From Prostheceraeus crozeri (lineage: Eukaryota > Platyhelminthes > Polycladida > Euryleptidae): a stretch of DNA of 64,000 bases. This document shows positions 1 through 10,928 of the stretch, piece by piece. Position 1 is the first letter of the stretch, and every line of letters begins with the position of its first letter. The notes below the pieces were generated by a model. The model was not told the DNA's origin, searched no databases, and saw only the letters and a list, made by a program, of their open reading frames with translations. The stretch covers positions 248,001 to 312,000 of the forward strand of contig CAJQUW010002095.1 in the NCBI GenBank assembly GCA_907163375.1, read 5' to 3'. The translations under genes were made by a program, and so were the position numbers.

Positions 1-1584
1 CATGTTATTTCATGTCCCTAATATATTTAAATGTCCTTATATAATCTGATAAGCTATGATACAGTAACGGTTCTTAAGAAGCTAATATTTTGTGGCCCTA
101 CCCTTATTGTCAATGACATTACCAATTCGTCTAGGCATTGATTCGATGACATCGTTGATTTTTGACTGATCTAACTTTCTCCACTCTCTTTTTAACAGTG
201 ATGTAAGTTGTGATACGCCATCTGTAGGTAGCAGTGAACGACGAACGTTACGTTTTAGAATACTCCGAACATTTTCTATGGGATTCAGATCAGGAGAACG
301 AGCTGCCCAAGATAATGTCCTAAGCCCTAATTGAGACTTGCATAAGTTGACTCTACTACTCCTGTGACACGAAGCATTATCATTCATAAATAACCAAGTC
401 GATGGATCACCAAGTTGATCTGTCATTTGCCCAATGTTCATTCGTAAAACATTCACATAGCGTTCAGAATTCATGGTTCCTTGCTGTATGTGAAGTTCAG
501 AGCGGCCATTGGTCCAAATGCCAGCCCAAATCAGTAGAGTCGCACCACCTTGTACCCGGGGACGATGTAAATGTCTCGGAATTTCCTGATCAGATTTTAT
601 CCATAATCTCAATCGACCATCACTATCCTTCAGACGGACTGATGCCTCATCAGACCAGACAAACCCGATCCCACTGATTTCGCCAGTGACAATGACTCAT
701 TGCCCATCTGAGACGTCTTTTTGTATGCTGATCTGATAATTCGATCTGAGAGGGCCTCTTACAGCTCTTGAAATTCGACTCAATAAGTCTTCTACGAATA
801 GTGGACTTAGAAATAGACGAGTCTAGTGCAGCCATCTCAGTTAACGAGAGAGAGACTTGGATCAACTTTAACAATCTCAAAATTAGGCGGTCTCTACGTT
901 TGGATGTTTTGCGTGGACGGCCAGAGCCCTCTTTACGACTGAGTCGAAAATCATCATTATGCCATCCACGCACATTTGTGTAAGGGACATTTAGTCGCTT
1001 GCTTGTAGCTCGCAAAGAAAACCCTAGTTCTGGCAAGGCTGACACTTTGCCTTTTGTGAATGCGATCTCGTTATTGTTCATTTGTGCTTTGTATTGTTTT
1101 CAACCGGTAAGAGATAGATTTCTAGCTGAAAGCAATCAGGAGTGCTGCCAACACCACCGCAGCGAAGTCAGGAAGCTATGGAACATGAAGTCCAGTCAAT
1201 CACATGTAGCAGTTACATTATTGTTGATGAATAATGGTGCTATACTGGCTCTGATTGACCGATTTTCTTTATTTTTGTTTTGCTTGATATCTTTTGGCTT
1301 GTAGAACAACATATTACATAACAAAGGAAACAAATGTAATTTTATAAGAGTGAGGTGTGATTTTGTGTAACATTGCTAAATGAAGATCAAATTATCTACT
1401 ACTTTTTTATCTATAACAGGAAAACAACTCAATATTCATGCTTGAAATTTCCAACAATGATATTAGTAAGCACAACTGACATATCTTCCAAATTTCAGAG
1501 AAATTCGTTCAAGTTTGGCGGATATAGACAAAGTTGAAGTTAAGGCGATGTTTAAGGATGATCCATTTTTTATGAAACAATCTG
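1..1584 (-). mobile_element. Tc1-like DD34E DNA transposon, copy 1 (3' end off window)
   Basis: Its 5' terminal inverted repeat ends at 1584 next to a TA at 1585-1586, the target Tc1/mariner elements duplicate. The first bases on the minus strand are CAGATTGTTTCATAAAAAAT, shared with the copy starting at 7127. The 503 bases between the TIR tip and the transposase start have the same length in both copies and differ at only a few places, so both look young. The far end lies beyond position 1. Near position 1 this copy lacks a 93-base segment that copy 2 has. Confidence 0.95.
82..1081 (-). pseudogene. Tc1-like transposase, frameshifted
   Basis: This is a Tc1/mariner transposase (cut-and-paste, TIR-binding, nuclear). 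The first frame, 1081-650, carries the N-terminal helix-turn-helix region: MNNNEIAF start, a GSGRPRKTSKRRDR hinge and a second HTH ending near RRRLIES. One extra T in a GTTTGTC context near 662-668 shifts the frame just before the first catalytic motif (WSDEAS). The downstream frame then runs to the stop at 82. It keeps the second aspartate in MNDNASCH and SPDLNPIEN, with 34 residues between that D and the glutamate, hence DD34E. The usual W after IEN is R here (ENVRS), which copy 2 keeps as W. Full length would be about 333 residues, normal for Tc1. Family assignment is certain; it cannot make an intact protein because of the frameshift. Confidence 0.93.
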
Positions 1585-1586
1585 TA

Positions 1587-4500
1587 TCTTATGTATCTTA
1601 TACTCTATTATCATAACAAATCCGCTTTTTGATCTCAGTAATTGAACCGTTGAGCAGTTGAAATCCTGAATAAGTAGGCTGCCTGACAGATCTGACGAAA
1701 ATTGTCACAGAATATCATGGGCATGTTTTCTTGAAAACGTGTTTGACAAAGAAGGACGAAAAAGGAAAACCTTTTTAATCGAATTAACTGCCTCACACTT
1801 CATTGAGACGAGTTTTGCGATTCATCGAATGAGATATGAATAGTTTTCATTATTACACAATCCAAATTAGAATGCGGTCATTCATCGAATTCGATGCTGA
1901 AAACATGAACTCCAGCAGAATGTACAAATAGAACTGCATGTAGCAGTCTGATCAGCGACTGGCCGTGTAAACGAGTCATATTTTTCTAGGTTACTCTTGT
2001 AATTTGCAGTCCGCTAGCGAACCGTCACAGGTAGCTTGCTGTGTAAACGAAGAAGTAGCTTGCTTGACCGACACACTCTTCAAAGAAGAGAGTGTGTGTA
2101 GTGTAAAGAGACGCGCGCGATTTAGTGAAAGTTCACTAGGTTAATCCGATGCGCCTTTAGATCAAATGGACGCAACCATTAGTAGAAAGTCACACTCTAA
2201 ATATGTATCTAGTGATTTTTTTGAAATTAAGGAGGGGCATCTCCCACCCCGAGATATCTATGCTCTTCAGACCCCGGTACATCAGGAGAAATAGCAAAGA
2301 GTTTGTTAAGGAAAGCAGAATCACCGGCAGAATCATGTATGTGGTACGTTATCTGCGTCTTTTCGGGGCGGTTGGGGAAACGATTGTGGAAAAATGAGCC
2401 AAAAGTATCAAAAACCGATTAGGCTGAATGTTTTCGAAAGGCATCTAAGGCTGCTGTTTAAGTATAGTAATCAATAATTTAATCAGCATCAATTAATGGT
2501 GGTATTCTAATTAATTATTAATGATTATTAATTAATGTTGATGCTAGCATCATAAATATTAAGAATTCTCCAAAAATCATTAATCATATTCTTGGACAAG
2601 TATTTTTCTTTAACTGTTTTGCTTATGGCAATATATCGTATTTTTTACTCTTAACATTATAATCAATGATTATAAATTATATGTTTATAAAGGAAATTTG
2701 CTCTTACAACTCCAAACAACTCGAAATCGAATCATTGAAATGGTAGACTCTAAAAACACATTTTCTGTGTAATCATGTGAACAAGAATGCAGCGTCACGT
2801 TTCTAAAAAGAGAGTTGACTCTCTATCGTCACATGATAAAGAGCATCAGAGAAAATGACATTCGTAAGTTGAATATTTTTTCAATCTGACAAGATTGTTT
2901 CTCAAAGATGCTTCGAAAGACAACTGTTATTTAAGTAGACAGTGAGTTTTCTAGCTGAAACAAAGCTACTTGTTGGAATGTTAAGTCAATCAATACAAGA
3001 AATTGATCATTTGATACAATTTGACTCACAGCTGCAACCGACAATAAAGTTTCACCGACACGAGATTCTTTCGTGCGTAGCAGCTCACGTTGAATGTTTC
3101 CACAGTGAAAATATTTCAAACTTAGATATCAGCCTCTGATAGTTTTTGAATGAATTCACTATTCTATAGGAATTCGAATTTCAACGACAAATGTGATTTA
3201 AAAGCTCAACTCCTCTTGATGAAATCACACGAACTATTCAGTTTTTCTCAACATAACATCCCTATCCATTTTTCATCTTCCATTCGAATGTCTGTATTTA
3301 TTTATCTCTGAAATGTTAGAACCGGAAGAGTGAGACAAGACTTTACACGCATATTCTCTAACAGGTGCTTTTAAAAGAGGAATTGAGGAAGCAGAATAAT
3401 GGCAGATGTATCAAGATAGTGTCGTTTGTTTACTATATTTACAGAAAAAATGCGATTCTATTTTTGCCATCACTCTCACGTGAATGTAGATAATGTAAAT
3501 ATTGAAACGAACGCAAATTTTGCTTTCGACATTCACTCCGCAACGCTGGCCTTCATATGCGTGGTGGAAGGCAAACATAACATCCGTCAGAAACAATCAA
3601 AAAGCGTTGATACTTTTAAGATCATTGAATGGAAATATCAAATGCAAATACAAGCGAGTGAACTTTTTGGCTATATTCTATACTCATATGATTCCCATAA
3701 TTTTTCAAAATGGTTTTTCTATAGATTACATTCTGAATATGAACTGCTTTCATGTGAGTCATTCTACGTTCTTTTAGATTTTTCAATTCAGTTCTGTTTT
3801 GTTGAGTTCTAGAAAATGCTCAATGCATTGATAAAATGTGAGATATTAAAATGCAATGCCTGTCACAATTTCCTGATATGAATTTAAACCATATGTTCTT
3901 TGTTTTGAAATTGGAAAATTCTTTGTGAATTATAGTCTACGTCAAGTACATCAATGAATATTGTGTCGTAACAAACATGCATTAGAATTTAATGTTGTCA
4001 AGTCTGCAAGTTTGATGTTACCTATACGCTCTAAGAAAATTTTAGAAATTAATGCAGAATGATTTTCAGCTATCAAATTGTAGTGTCTTTGTTAGCTGTC
4101 CATTTTCAGGCAGTCAGATAGATGCAAGCCTTTTCTACACAGCAGCATGCAGTAAAATTGCCAAAATCTCTGTTGGTGATTATCTGGTTTTATTGGTTTT
4201 ATCTGTTGGTGATTGCCAATTTATCACATCGAATGCTTTTTGCTAAGCATTTTGTAGACATGGTCGCCGAAGTTGAAATGCGAAGTCCTGTTATATGACT
4301 TGTTCATTTCGTTAGCATCCAAACATCGAATGATTTCACAATATGCAAATTTCGGTCGTTTGTCCATTTAAGATGTAATCACTCATTGAAAGTTGAAGAG
4401 TTGTATGCATTGAGTAAAGTCACCGTGCTTCACGCAGAAATTGCAAGTTTAGATGCCGGTGTATTTCAAAATCTTGACGTTGAGACTCCTGCGATACAGT

Positions 4501-4856
4501 TTTAAATAGATGTTGTATCGTATTAGAAATGTACTCGTAGCTAATTTCGCCGTCTTTTATCTTTCTATTCGTCTGGTAATCTGAATGGGTGTCAGTGCAT
4601 TCCCTCTCTTGTTGGCCAGAGTATTTCATCATTAGCAACACAACTGTAGAGTGGCATAAGTGGTATGAAGACCGCACTACACAGATTCCTTCAAGTAAGT
4701 GGCTTAGTCGGGAGCGCTAACGATATGTGTGCACAGAGATGTGCATCAGACAACTCCGGACATGCATGCCAGTTGAATGCGTTAACCAAATCACTTTCTA
4801 CCGATGGATACGCACGTATAGGGTATTTGTTTAAAATGCTATCGTATATTGGTTTA
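1587..4856. other. Non-coding stretch between Tc1 copy 1 and the GC-rich MITE
   Basis: No gene is recognisable. An open frame of 128 codons at 3426-3812 has no motif and low-complexity composition, so I treat it as chance. Local items are an AT-rich hairpin at about 2484-2544 (AGCATCAATTAAT against its complement), and a region around 1960-2120 that repeats GTGTAAACGA and holds a small hairpin of CACACTCTTC with GAAGAGAGTGTG. The latter may be remnants of an old fold-back repeat. Confidence 0.4.
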
Positions 4857-5260
4857 AGGGCGTGCACGAACTAAGCGGCCAGGTCGCGGCGACTATGGCC
4901 GCCGCGGCCAAAAAAAATGTGCGACCATGAAAGCGGCTGCGACAGCGACCAATCGACGCCATTTGTTGAGGAAAAAATGAATGAGGAAGAGGTTGTAACA
5001 ATTTATTATCTATTTGTCGCGGGAAGGGTCGCCAAGTGCGCGCTCTGTCATAGGCTGCAACGTATTTTACTGGTCGCCGCGACATCCTGGCCGCGTGTGC
5101 GTCGCTGCAAATCTTGATGGCCGCCACGACCAATTGGTCGCGTCGGCAAAGTGCGCGCGCAAGTAGACGACTTCCCATCTCAGCAACAATGACCAAGCAT
5201 TCCTGCTGGCCGCCACGACTTGGTCGTCGCGACCTGGCCGCTTAGTGCGCGCACGTCCTA
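4857..5260. mobile_element. GC-rich MITE with ~45-bp terminal inverted repeats
   Basis: A sharply GC-rich block sits in AT-rich surroundings. The left end (4857-4892) and the reverse complement of the right end (5222-5260) share GCACTAAGCGGCCAGGTCGC-type sequence, with only a few mismatches over about 40 bases. The interior repeats GGCCGCCACGACC and GACCAATTGGTCG words in both orientations, so the single strand would fold strongly. No transposase fits inside 0.4 kb. Flanks read TTTA on the left and TAAA on the right, so the exact tips and target duplication are unclear and I do not assign a superfamily. Confidence 0.8.
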
Positions 5261-7126
5261 AATGGATATGATATCAACCAAAATATCTGCAGCATCCGAG
5301 CTAGATACCTATAAGTTGTAGTCGGAGAATGAGATTCAGTATATCAGTTAAATGTAAAGCAAGTCTTGTTTAAGATCACTTATGAATTGCAGGAAACTTA
5401 ATTAAAAGATCCATACGAGCACCTCCGACTCCAAAATTTGACATAATTGTGTGCACATTCTGTTGATGAAATAAACCTGTCTCATAAACGGCTTGGAATA
5501 TATATATAGTAAGGCAAAGGAAAAATTCTCATCGTCTTTATATAACTAATACAACATGCCACCAAGGGTCACTTGAGAGCTGCTACCAATTGTTTAATAG
5601 CTATGGTGTAATTTCAACATGTGTATTGTGCTCTCTAAAAACAAGAGAAATCGCATATGAATTTATCATTTCTATCAAAGATGGCACAAAATGCTTGTGT
5701 GATTCCGTGGCGCAAGTTGCTTTGCTAGATTCTAACTCATCGACGTAGGTAGCGCAATTATGTTTCATTTTGTGAAGGGACTCCTGAGACCATAACTTAT
5801 TAGAATTCCTGACATCGTAGCTAGCGTTTTTTTTCAGATAAATTGTACCGAACTTCTCGACATTTATGCTGTCAAATGTTTATCCGGTCTAATTGAACGA
5901 GACTACTCTGCTTAATGAATTTTTCAGTATCAGCAACAGCAAAGTATTCTCTTGTTGCACTGCAATGCCATCGTAGATGCAATTTCTGCATTTTACAGTG
6001 TATGTCAGCTAGCACCTTTCTTGCAAAAGTTGTTGAATGAAAATCTTCACATTTTTAATTCACGACAGCGCAATACCTCATCAAGTGATTTTAATGCACT
6101 TTACTATTTCTACGCGATTGCTCGCTATAATATGAGTGCAATGTAAATAACATCTCCTGGAGATTTCAACATTCATGCGAACAGCAAAGTTTTAATTATT
6201 TCAACTTCAGAACTTAATGTTTTCATTTAGAATACGCAACTCAACTGGCGAAAGTGCACTGTAACGCATTGAAACTTCTAACTCTACGATATTTGCAAAA
6301 GTAAGTATGTATGATTATCGCCGTCACTGTCTGCAAATGAGGAATCGATATCTATTCAAAATATTAATTATCTTTCACATTCCACAGGTAACGAGACATT
6401 CTTGCATTCGATTACAAATAAGTGAAAGGCCAATTAAAATTTCTATTATCTTTTATACACAGGGTCTACGGTGATTATTTTCTCGCTCTCGAACTATGTA
6501 CTCAAAGTTTCATTTTGTCCACATCGGCTGAGCTCAACGTTTGTTGGATAAATAAAGTGTCTTCGAATTCACAGTGTGGTTATTAGAAATAAAACCAAGT
6601 GATATCTGTCGGCTGAATAAGATGTGAGGCACTAACGACAAGAGAAGCAACTGAAGAGAGCGTCATTCTATTGACCAATGTCATTAAGAATTTTCCATCA
6701 TAATTGCCATCATTATAGACTGGATGAAAAGATATCTGTTTGAGTGAGCTCATACAATCTATGACTTCAAACTCGGCAAGCAAAACATCGCTCATTCCAA
6801 TACCGTGCTCAATTATTTAACTTATTATGAGTATTTGTATTTCTGTGTAATCATCGAGGGTGAAGATTATGAATGATGAAGATCAAATGATTTTTTGCTT
6901 ACATGAAATGAGATGGAAAGGTCAGTATCGAAAATGAACACTGCGTAGAGCAAAACTGATTAATTTAAGTGCTCAAGAAGTCAAATCAGAGAGTGAAGTA
7001 TGCAGACATGTGTAGTCGCAGTCCCAAAGCCCTATCATTTTTGCATGTCGAATGATGGGGCTCCAGACTCCGGCTAACATCATCTCGATAAGCCATATTT
7101 TGAATCGTCACAAAAATTTGCAAATA
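5261..7126. other. Non-coding stretch, nothing recognised
   Basis: AT-rich sequence with only short chance open frames (the longest about 70 codons). I see no repeat ends, RNA gene or motif that I can defend. Confidence 0.4.
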
Positions 7127-8515
7127 CAGATTGTTTCATAAAAAATGGATCACCCTTAAACATCGCCTTAACTTCAACTTTGTCTAACTCCGCCAAACTT
7201 GAACGAATTTCTCTGAAATTTGGAAGATATGTCAGTTGTGCTTACTAATATCATTGTTGGAAATTTCAAGCATGAATATTGAGTTGTTTTCCTGTTATAG
7301 ATAAAAAGGTTGTAGATAATTTGATCTTCATTTAGCAATGTTACACAAAATCATACCTCACTCTTATAAAATTACATTTGTTTCCTTTGTTATGTAATAT
7401 GTTGTTCTACAAGCCAAAAGCTATCAAGCAAAACAAAAATAAAGAAAATCGGTCAATCAGAGCCAGTATAGCACCATTATTCATCAACAATAATGTAACT
7501 GCTACATGTGATTAACTGGACTTCATGTTCCATAGCTTCCTGACTTCGTTGCGGTGGTGTTGGCAGCAGTCCTGATTGCTTTCAGCTAGAAATCTATCTC
7601 TTACCGGTTGAAAACAATACAAAGCACAAATGAACAATAACGAGATCGCATTCACAAAAGGCAAAGTGTCAGCCTTGCCAGAACTAGGGTTTTCTGATGA
7701 GGCATCAGTCCGTCTGAAGAATAGTGATGGTCGATTGAGATTATGGATAAAATCTGATCAGGAAATTCCGAGACATATACATCGTCCTCGGGTACAAGGT
7801 GGTGCGACTCTACTGATTTGGGCTGGCATTTGGACCAATGGCCGCTCTGAACTTCACATACAGCAAGGAACCATGAATTCTGAACGCTATGTGAATGTTT
7901 TACGAATGAACATTGGCCAAATGACAGATCAACTTGGTGATCCATCGACTTGGTTATTCATGGATGATAATGCTACGTGTCAGAGGAGTAGTAGAGTCAA
8001 CTTATGCAAGTCTCAATTAGGGCTTAGGACATTATCTTGGCCAGCTCGTTCTCCTGATCTGAATCCCATAGAAAATGTATGGAGTATTCTAAAACGTAAC
8101 GTTCGTCGTTCACTGCTACCTACAGATGACGTATCACAACTTACGTCACTGTTAAAAAGAGAGTGGAGAAAGTTAGATCAGTCAAAAATCAACGCTATCA
8201 TCGAATCAATGCCTAGACGAATTGGTAATGTCATTGACAATAAGGGAAGGGCCACAAAATATTAGCTTCTTAAGAACCGTTACTGTATCATAGCTTATCA
8301 GATTATGTAAGGACATTTAAATATATTAGGGACATGAATACATTGTTCCTTCTTCTCGAGAACGAAGTTAGCATAAAGCAAAAAATTCTTCAGTGGTGTA
8401 GTTCTCTTCGAATTTTTTTTAGGGACATGAAATAACATGATAAATGCTTTCTGTATCATACTTATGTTTTATTTAGTCAAATTTTAGGATGATCCACTTT
8501 TTATGAAACGGACTG
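7127..8515 (+). mobile_element. Tc1-like DD34E DNA transposon, copy 2 (both ends present)
   Basis: Bounded by TA at 7125-7126 and 8516-8517. The left tip CAGATTGTTTCATAAAAAAT and the reverse complement of the right tip CAGTCCGTTTCATAAAAAGT form an imperfect TIR of about 30 bases. The length is 1389 bp. It lies in the opposite orientation to copy 1 with the 5' ends facing each other. Compared with copy 1 it lacks 364 bp inside the transposase and has 93 bp extra near the 3' end, between two copies of TTAGGGACATGA (8326-8337 and 8419-8430). Confidence 0.95.
7630..8265 (+). CDS. Internally deleted Tc1-like transposase, open 211-residue frame
   Basis: It starts at the same ATG as copy 1 (MNNNEIAFTKGKV). 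After the GFS of the N-terminus it jumps directly to DEASVRLK, the first catalytic block. Relative to copy 1 (652-1015) 364 bases are missing. Because copy 1 has one extra base, the loss is in frame (121 codons). The breakpoint shares TCT on both sides, which fits a microhomology-mediated deletion. Almost the whole DNA-binding region (paired-like HTHs and hinge) is gone, while the DDE catalytic core remains: FSDEAS, MDDNATC, SPDLNPIENVWSIL with DD34E spacing, ending at the same GRATKY stop. By knowledge of the family it should not bind TIRs alone. Whether it is expressed or inhibits intact relatives is unknown. Confidence 0.9.
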   Translation: MNNNEIAFTKGKVSALPELGFSDEASVRLKNSDGRLRLWIKSDQEIPRHIHRPRVQGGATLLIWAGIWTNGRSELHIQQGTMNSERYVNVLRMNIGQMTDQLGDPSTWLFMDDNATCQRSSRVNLCKSQLGLRTLSWPARSPDLNPIENVWSILKRNVRRSLLPTDDVSQLTSLLKREWRKLDQSKINAIIESMPRRIGNVIDNKGRATKY

Positions 8516-8574
8516 TAGTACTTCCCAATTGATCATAAATTTTTATTTTAGCGCGAGTACGATTTATTGCCATG

Positions 8575-8606
8575 CCGGTTTCAAATATCGTGGTGTCCAT
8601 CATCAG
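8575..8606 (-). ncRNA. Hammerhead-like motif near a retroelement 3' end
   Basis: On the minus strand CTGATGA is followed 17 bases later by GAAAC, the two conserved core boxes of a hammerhead ribozyme, then a CAATAAA-like signal. The segment between them does not form a clear stem II, so it is probably a decayed or non-functional version. Its strand and position fit the 3' side of the reverse-transcriptase fossil at 9.56-10.16 kb, but that link is inference. Confidence 0.35.
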
Positions 8607-8639
8607 TGGCGATAAGTCAACAGACGGACTGGATTATAT

Positions 8640-9559
8640 ACAATTTTGGACATGAAATCGATGAATACATTTTAAAAAAGGACATGGACAGCCGAAAGTC
8701 AAGAGCATAAATTAAAATCGACAAGATTGTCTGTCGGATGACATAGAAATCAACTGTCTCTTGAATTTCTATGATCCTCTGAAATTTTATTTAATGTGCA
8801 TTGACGGTTATTAGAATATACAACGCTTTCGATTTGGACGCCTTTTCAGTGCTATTATGCCTCAGTTCGAGGCATGACAATAAAGGCGCATAATTTTGTC
8901 CTGACTGGCATGTTTCTAACTAAAATATTAAATTTTCTGTAATTTTCCTGCTGAAAAAGCATAATCCATGCAAAATCACTCAGGTAGTATTGGGCAATTG
9001 TTTTCAACGAAGCCTTTGATTTTCAATTAAACCTTTCAACAATTTTCCTATTTAGAATAACTTTCGCATGAAAATTGCAGTTAAGTCAGAAATTTAGACG
9101 GTTGAATACTAAAAATGTGCTGTATTGTTTTGAGCGTGCAGTTATTATAAAAGAGTTATTATATGTTTTTAATTATGTTTCAATTACTCTCTCAATCTTG
9201 AGGCATCCGCCAATGAAGACATTTTGCCACTGGAACTGTATTTCTTAAGTTTTCCCACACGGCTCGTTAAGGTAACCATCCAGTCCTCTTGATCAGGTAG
9301 ATGTTTCATCGCACCACTTCACTCCCTTTGCTCTGGGCATTTCGAATCATCTTCTCACATACATGTGCAACAATGTACAAGTACAGTTTATTCTTCATTA
9401 CATCGATCATTTAACACTTCAAACACAACAAACCATGAGTGGGGGTGCCATGTGCCCTGAACATGCCTTGTAGCAGGGTGATCTCGCGAAGTCGGTGGAT
9501 GTCTTCTGTGTCTACCCGGTCGAAAACTCAAGTTTCTTCACAGCACTGTTCAAGTTTTT
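8640..9559. other. Probable decayed 3' part of the non-LTR fossil
   Basis: No open gene. The part next to the RT fossil (about 9240-9560) has composition like former coding sequence on the minus strand, but I cannot align it to a domain. The rest is AT-rich, with nothing further seen. Confidence 0.3.
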
Positions 9560-10160
9560 GAGTCAGTTTCTAATCGTACATTACTAGAAGACGAATTTAC
9601 TTTGAATCATCTCCCCTTTTGCATCCTGTGACAGCAGTCGTTTCCTGAAAAGGTAATTGAGAGCAAACATACATCGAACATCGGTAACGACTCTCGCTGA
9701 GACTTCCACTTCCACATCGTTGCTACAGTCACTTCCAATCCCAGGCATTTAAATTTGCTCACTTCTTCAAACTGCAGTCCTCCACATACATTTCTATCTT
9801 ACACAGGCTCTTACTGTCATGTTTCTCTTTATTTGCATTTGCCGTCAACCCAATCATTTTCTGCCGCCGATCTTAGCTTATTCGCCTTTCTTTCCTGTTC
9901 TAACGCACTCTCAGTCATCAATCAAGTGAACCGGACACAAACCAAGTCATCAAAACACAAGCAACCCGATCGTTCCACCCAAAGATCGTCTGTTTTTTCA
10001 GTCACCCCAATTTAAAAACTACCTGAGCAAATAGGACCCAGGAGGCATCCTCGTCGCAATTAGGGTGCGACCAAGCATTTCGTTGACTTGTCTTCAGACA
10101 GTTTCATCAGAGTTGCATATTTCCTCCGTAACGCGTTCTTGTGAGCCTGATTAGCTTTCT
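9560..10160 (-). pseudogene. Reverse-transcriptase fossil of a non-LTR retrotransposon
   Basis: Minus-strand translation gives fragments typical of the end of the LINE RT palm and thumb. KMIGLTANANKEKH (about 9880-9840) matches the family pattern GLxxNxxKT. GLQFEEVSKFKCLG (about 9770-9730) matches the FxYLG box. A following piece, RCMFALNYLFRKRLLS, resembles the segment just after it. These lie in different frames, and the sequence carries several stops, so it is an old, non-functional copy. The clade (RTE, CR1 or similar) cannot be set. The recognition rests on short motifs. Confidence 0.6.
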
Positions 10161-10784
10161 TGTCATTCTCAAACTCATTATCACATTTGAATTAATTATC
10201 AATTTCAATTGTTGAATTAACTTAAAGCTGTTTGCTTGACTATTTATTCAACCAAGAAATTCTCAGATTTTTAGCAAAGGTTTATTTGCTGTTCTTGATT
10301 AATAAAAGTTAGATTTGTGTAACTTTTCAGTAGTTTCAAAAATTACAATTTTAATTTCAAACTTTGTTAGATATACTACTAACAGAATGAAATAAAATAA
10401 ACGATTAATCAAATTGCCATGCAAAAGATGCGCAGTTGGCTACCAAGTGAGCTACCAGCCGTAGGTGGCATTAAGGATGAAAATGATTAATAGTTCCTAT
10501 TACCAATAATTAGTTCTGGCACTCATAGATGTCATTTAATTTCCAAATTATTTTGCTCTATAATTTACCTGTCGACTATGTTTACCGGTATTTAATTGAA
10601 AGCTATTTAATTGATATATATAGTATATTAAAAAAAAGATGAACAGTGAGCTGCTTAGATTCGTCTGTACATGTACATAAAATTTATCACCCATGATGCA
10701 TACTGTAACCGAAAAAAGGGGTTCGATAAAACTAAAATAACATCTTCAACTGTTGCAACCGCTTCCAGGCGACCTCGGACAATC
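10161..10784. other. AT-rich stretch, nothing recognised
   Basis: Very AT-rich, with short A/T runs and TACATGTACAT. No gene or repeat end can be defended. Confidence 0.35.
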
Positions 10785-10928
10785 GATCTAATGATTCAAT
10801 GCCTCCGAATTCGAAGACTGGGTTCGATTCCCAACCAGCAAGCCATTTTTCATGGTGGTGCCAAGAGCAAGGCGCATTGAAATATCATTTCGACCTCGTG
10901 AAAGCCGGAGGCATTGAATCATTAGATC
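10785..10928 (+). repeat. Fold-back tRNA-derived SINE-like repeat
   Basis: Perfect 23-base inverted arms (10785-10807 and 10906-10928, GATCTAATGATTCAATGCCT plus CCG) enclose a 98-base loop. The left arm continues into GGGTTCGATTCCC (10820-10832), a near-ideal Pol III B box, and the arm itself resembles the A-box/anticodon part of a tRNA. It thus looks like a tRNA-derived SINE head whose 5' half also stands inverted at the other end. Confidence 0.6.

Noticed and set aside
402-677. Plus-strand frame over the Tc1 transposase (and its mirror at 7652-7945)
   Set aside because: Antisense shadows of the conserved transposase coding sequence.
3426-3812. 128-codon plus-strand frame
   Set aside because: No domain, biased F/Y/H/S content typical of translated AT-rich DNA, overlapping frames open on both strands.
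4831-5196. 121-codon minus-strand frame
   Set aside because: Lies inside the GC-rich MITE; open only because GC-rich sequence has few stops.
9755-10015. 86-codon plus-strand frame
   Set aside because: Lies antisense to the minus-strand RT fragments, which match known motifs; the plus frame matches nothing.
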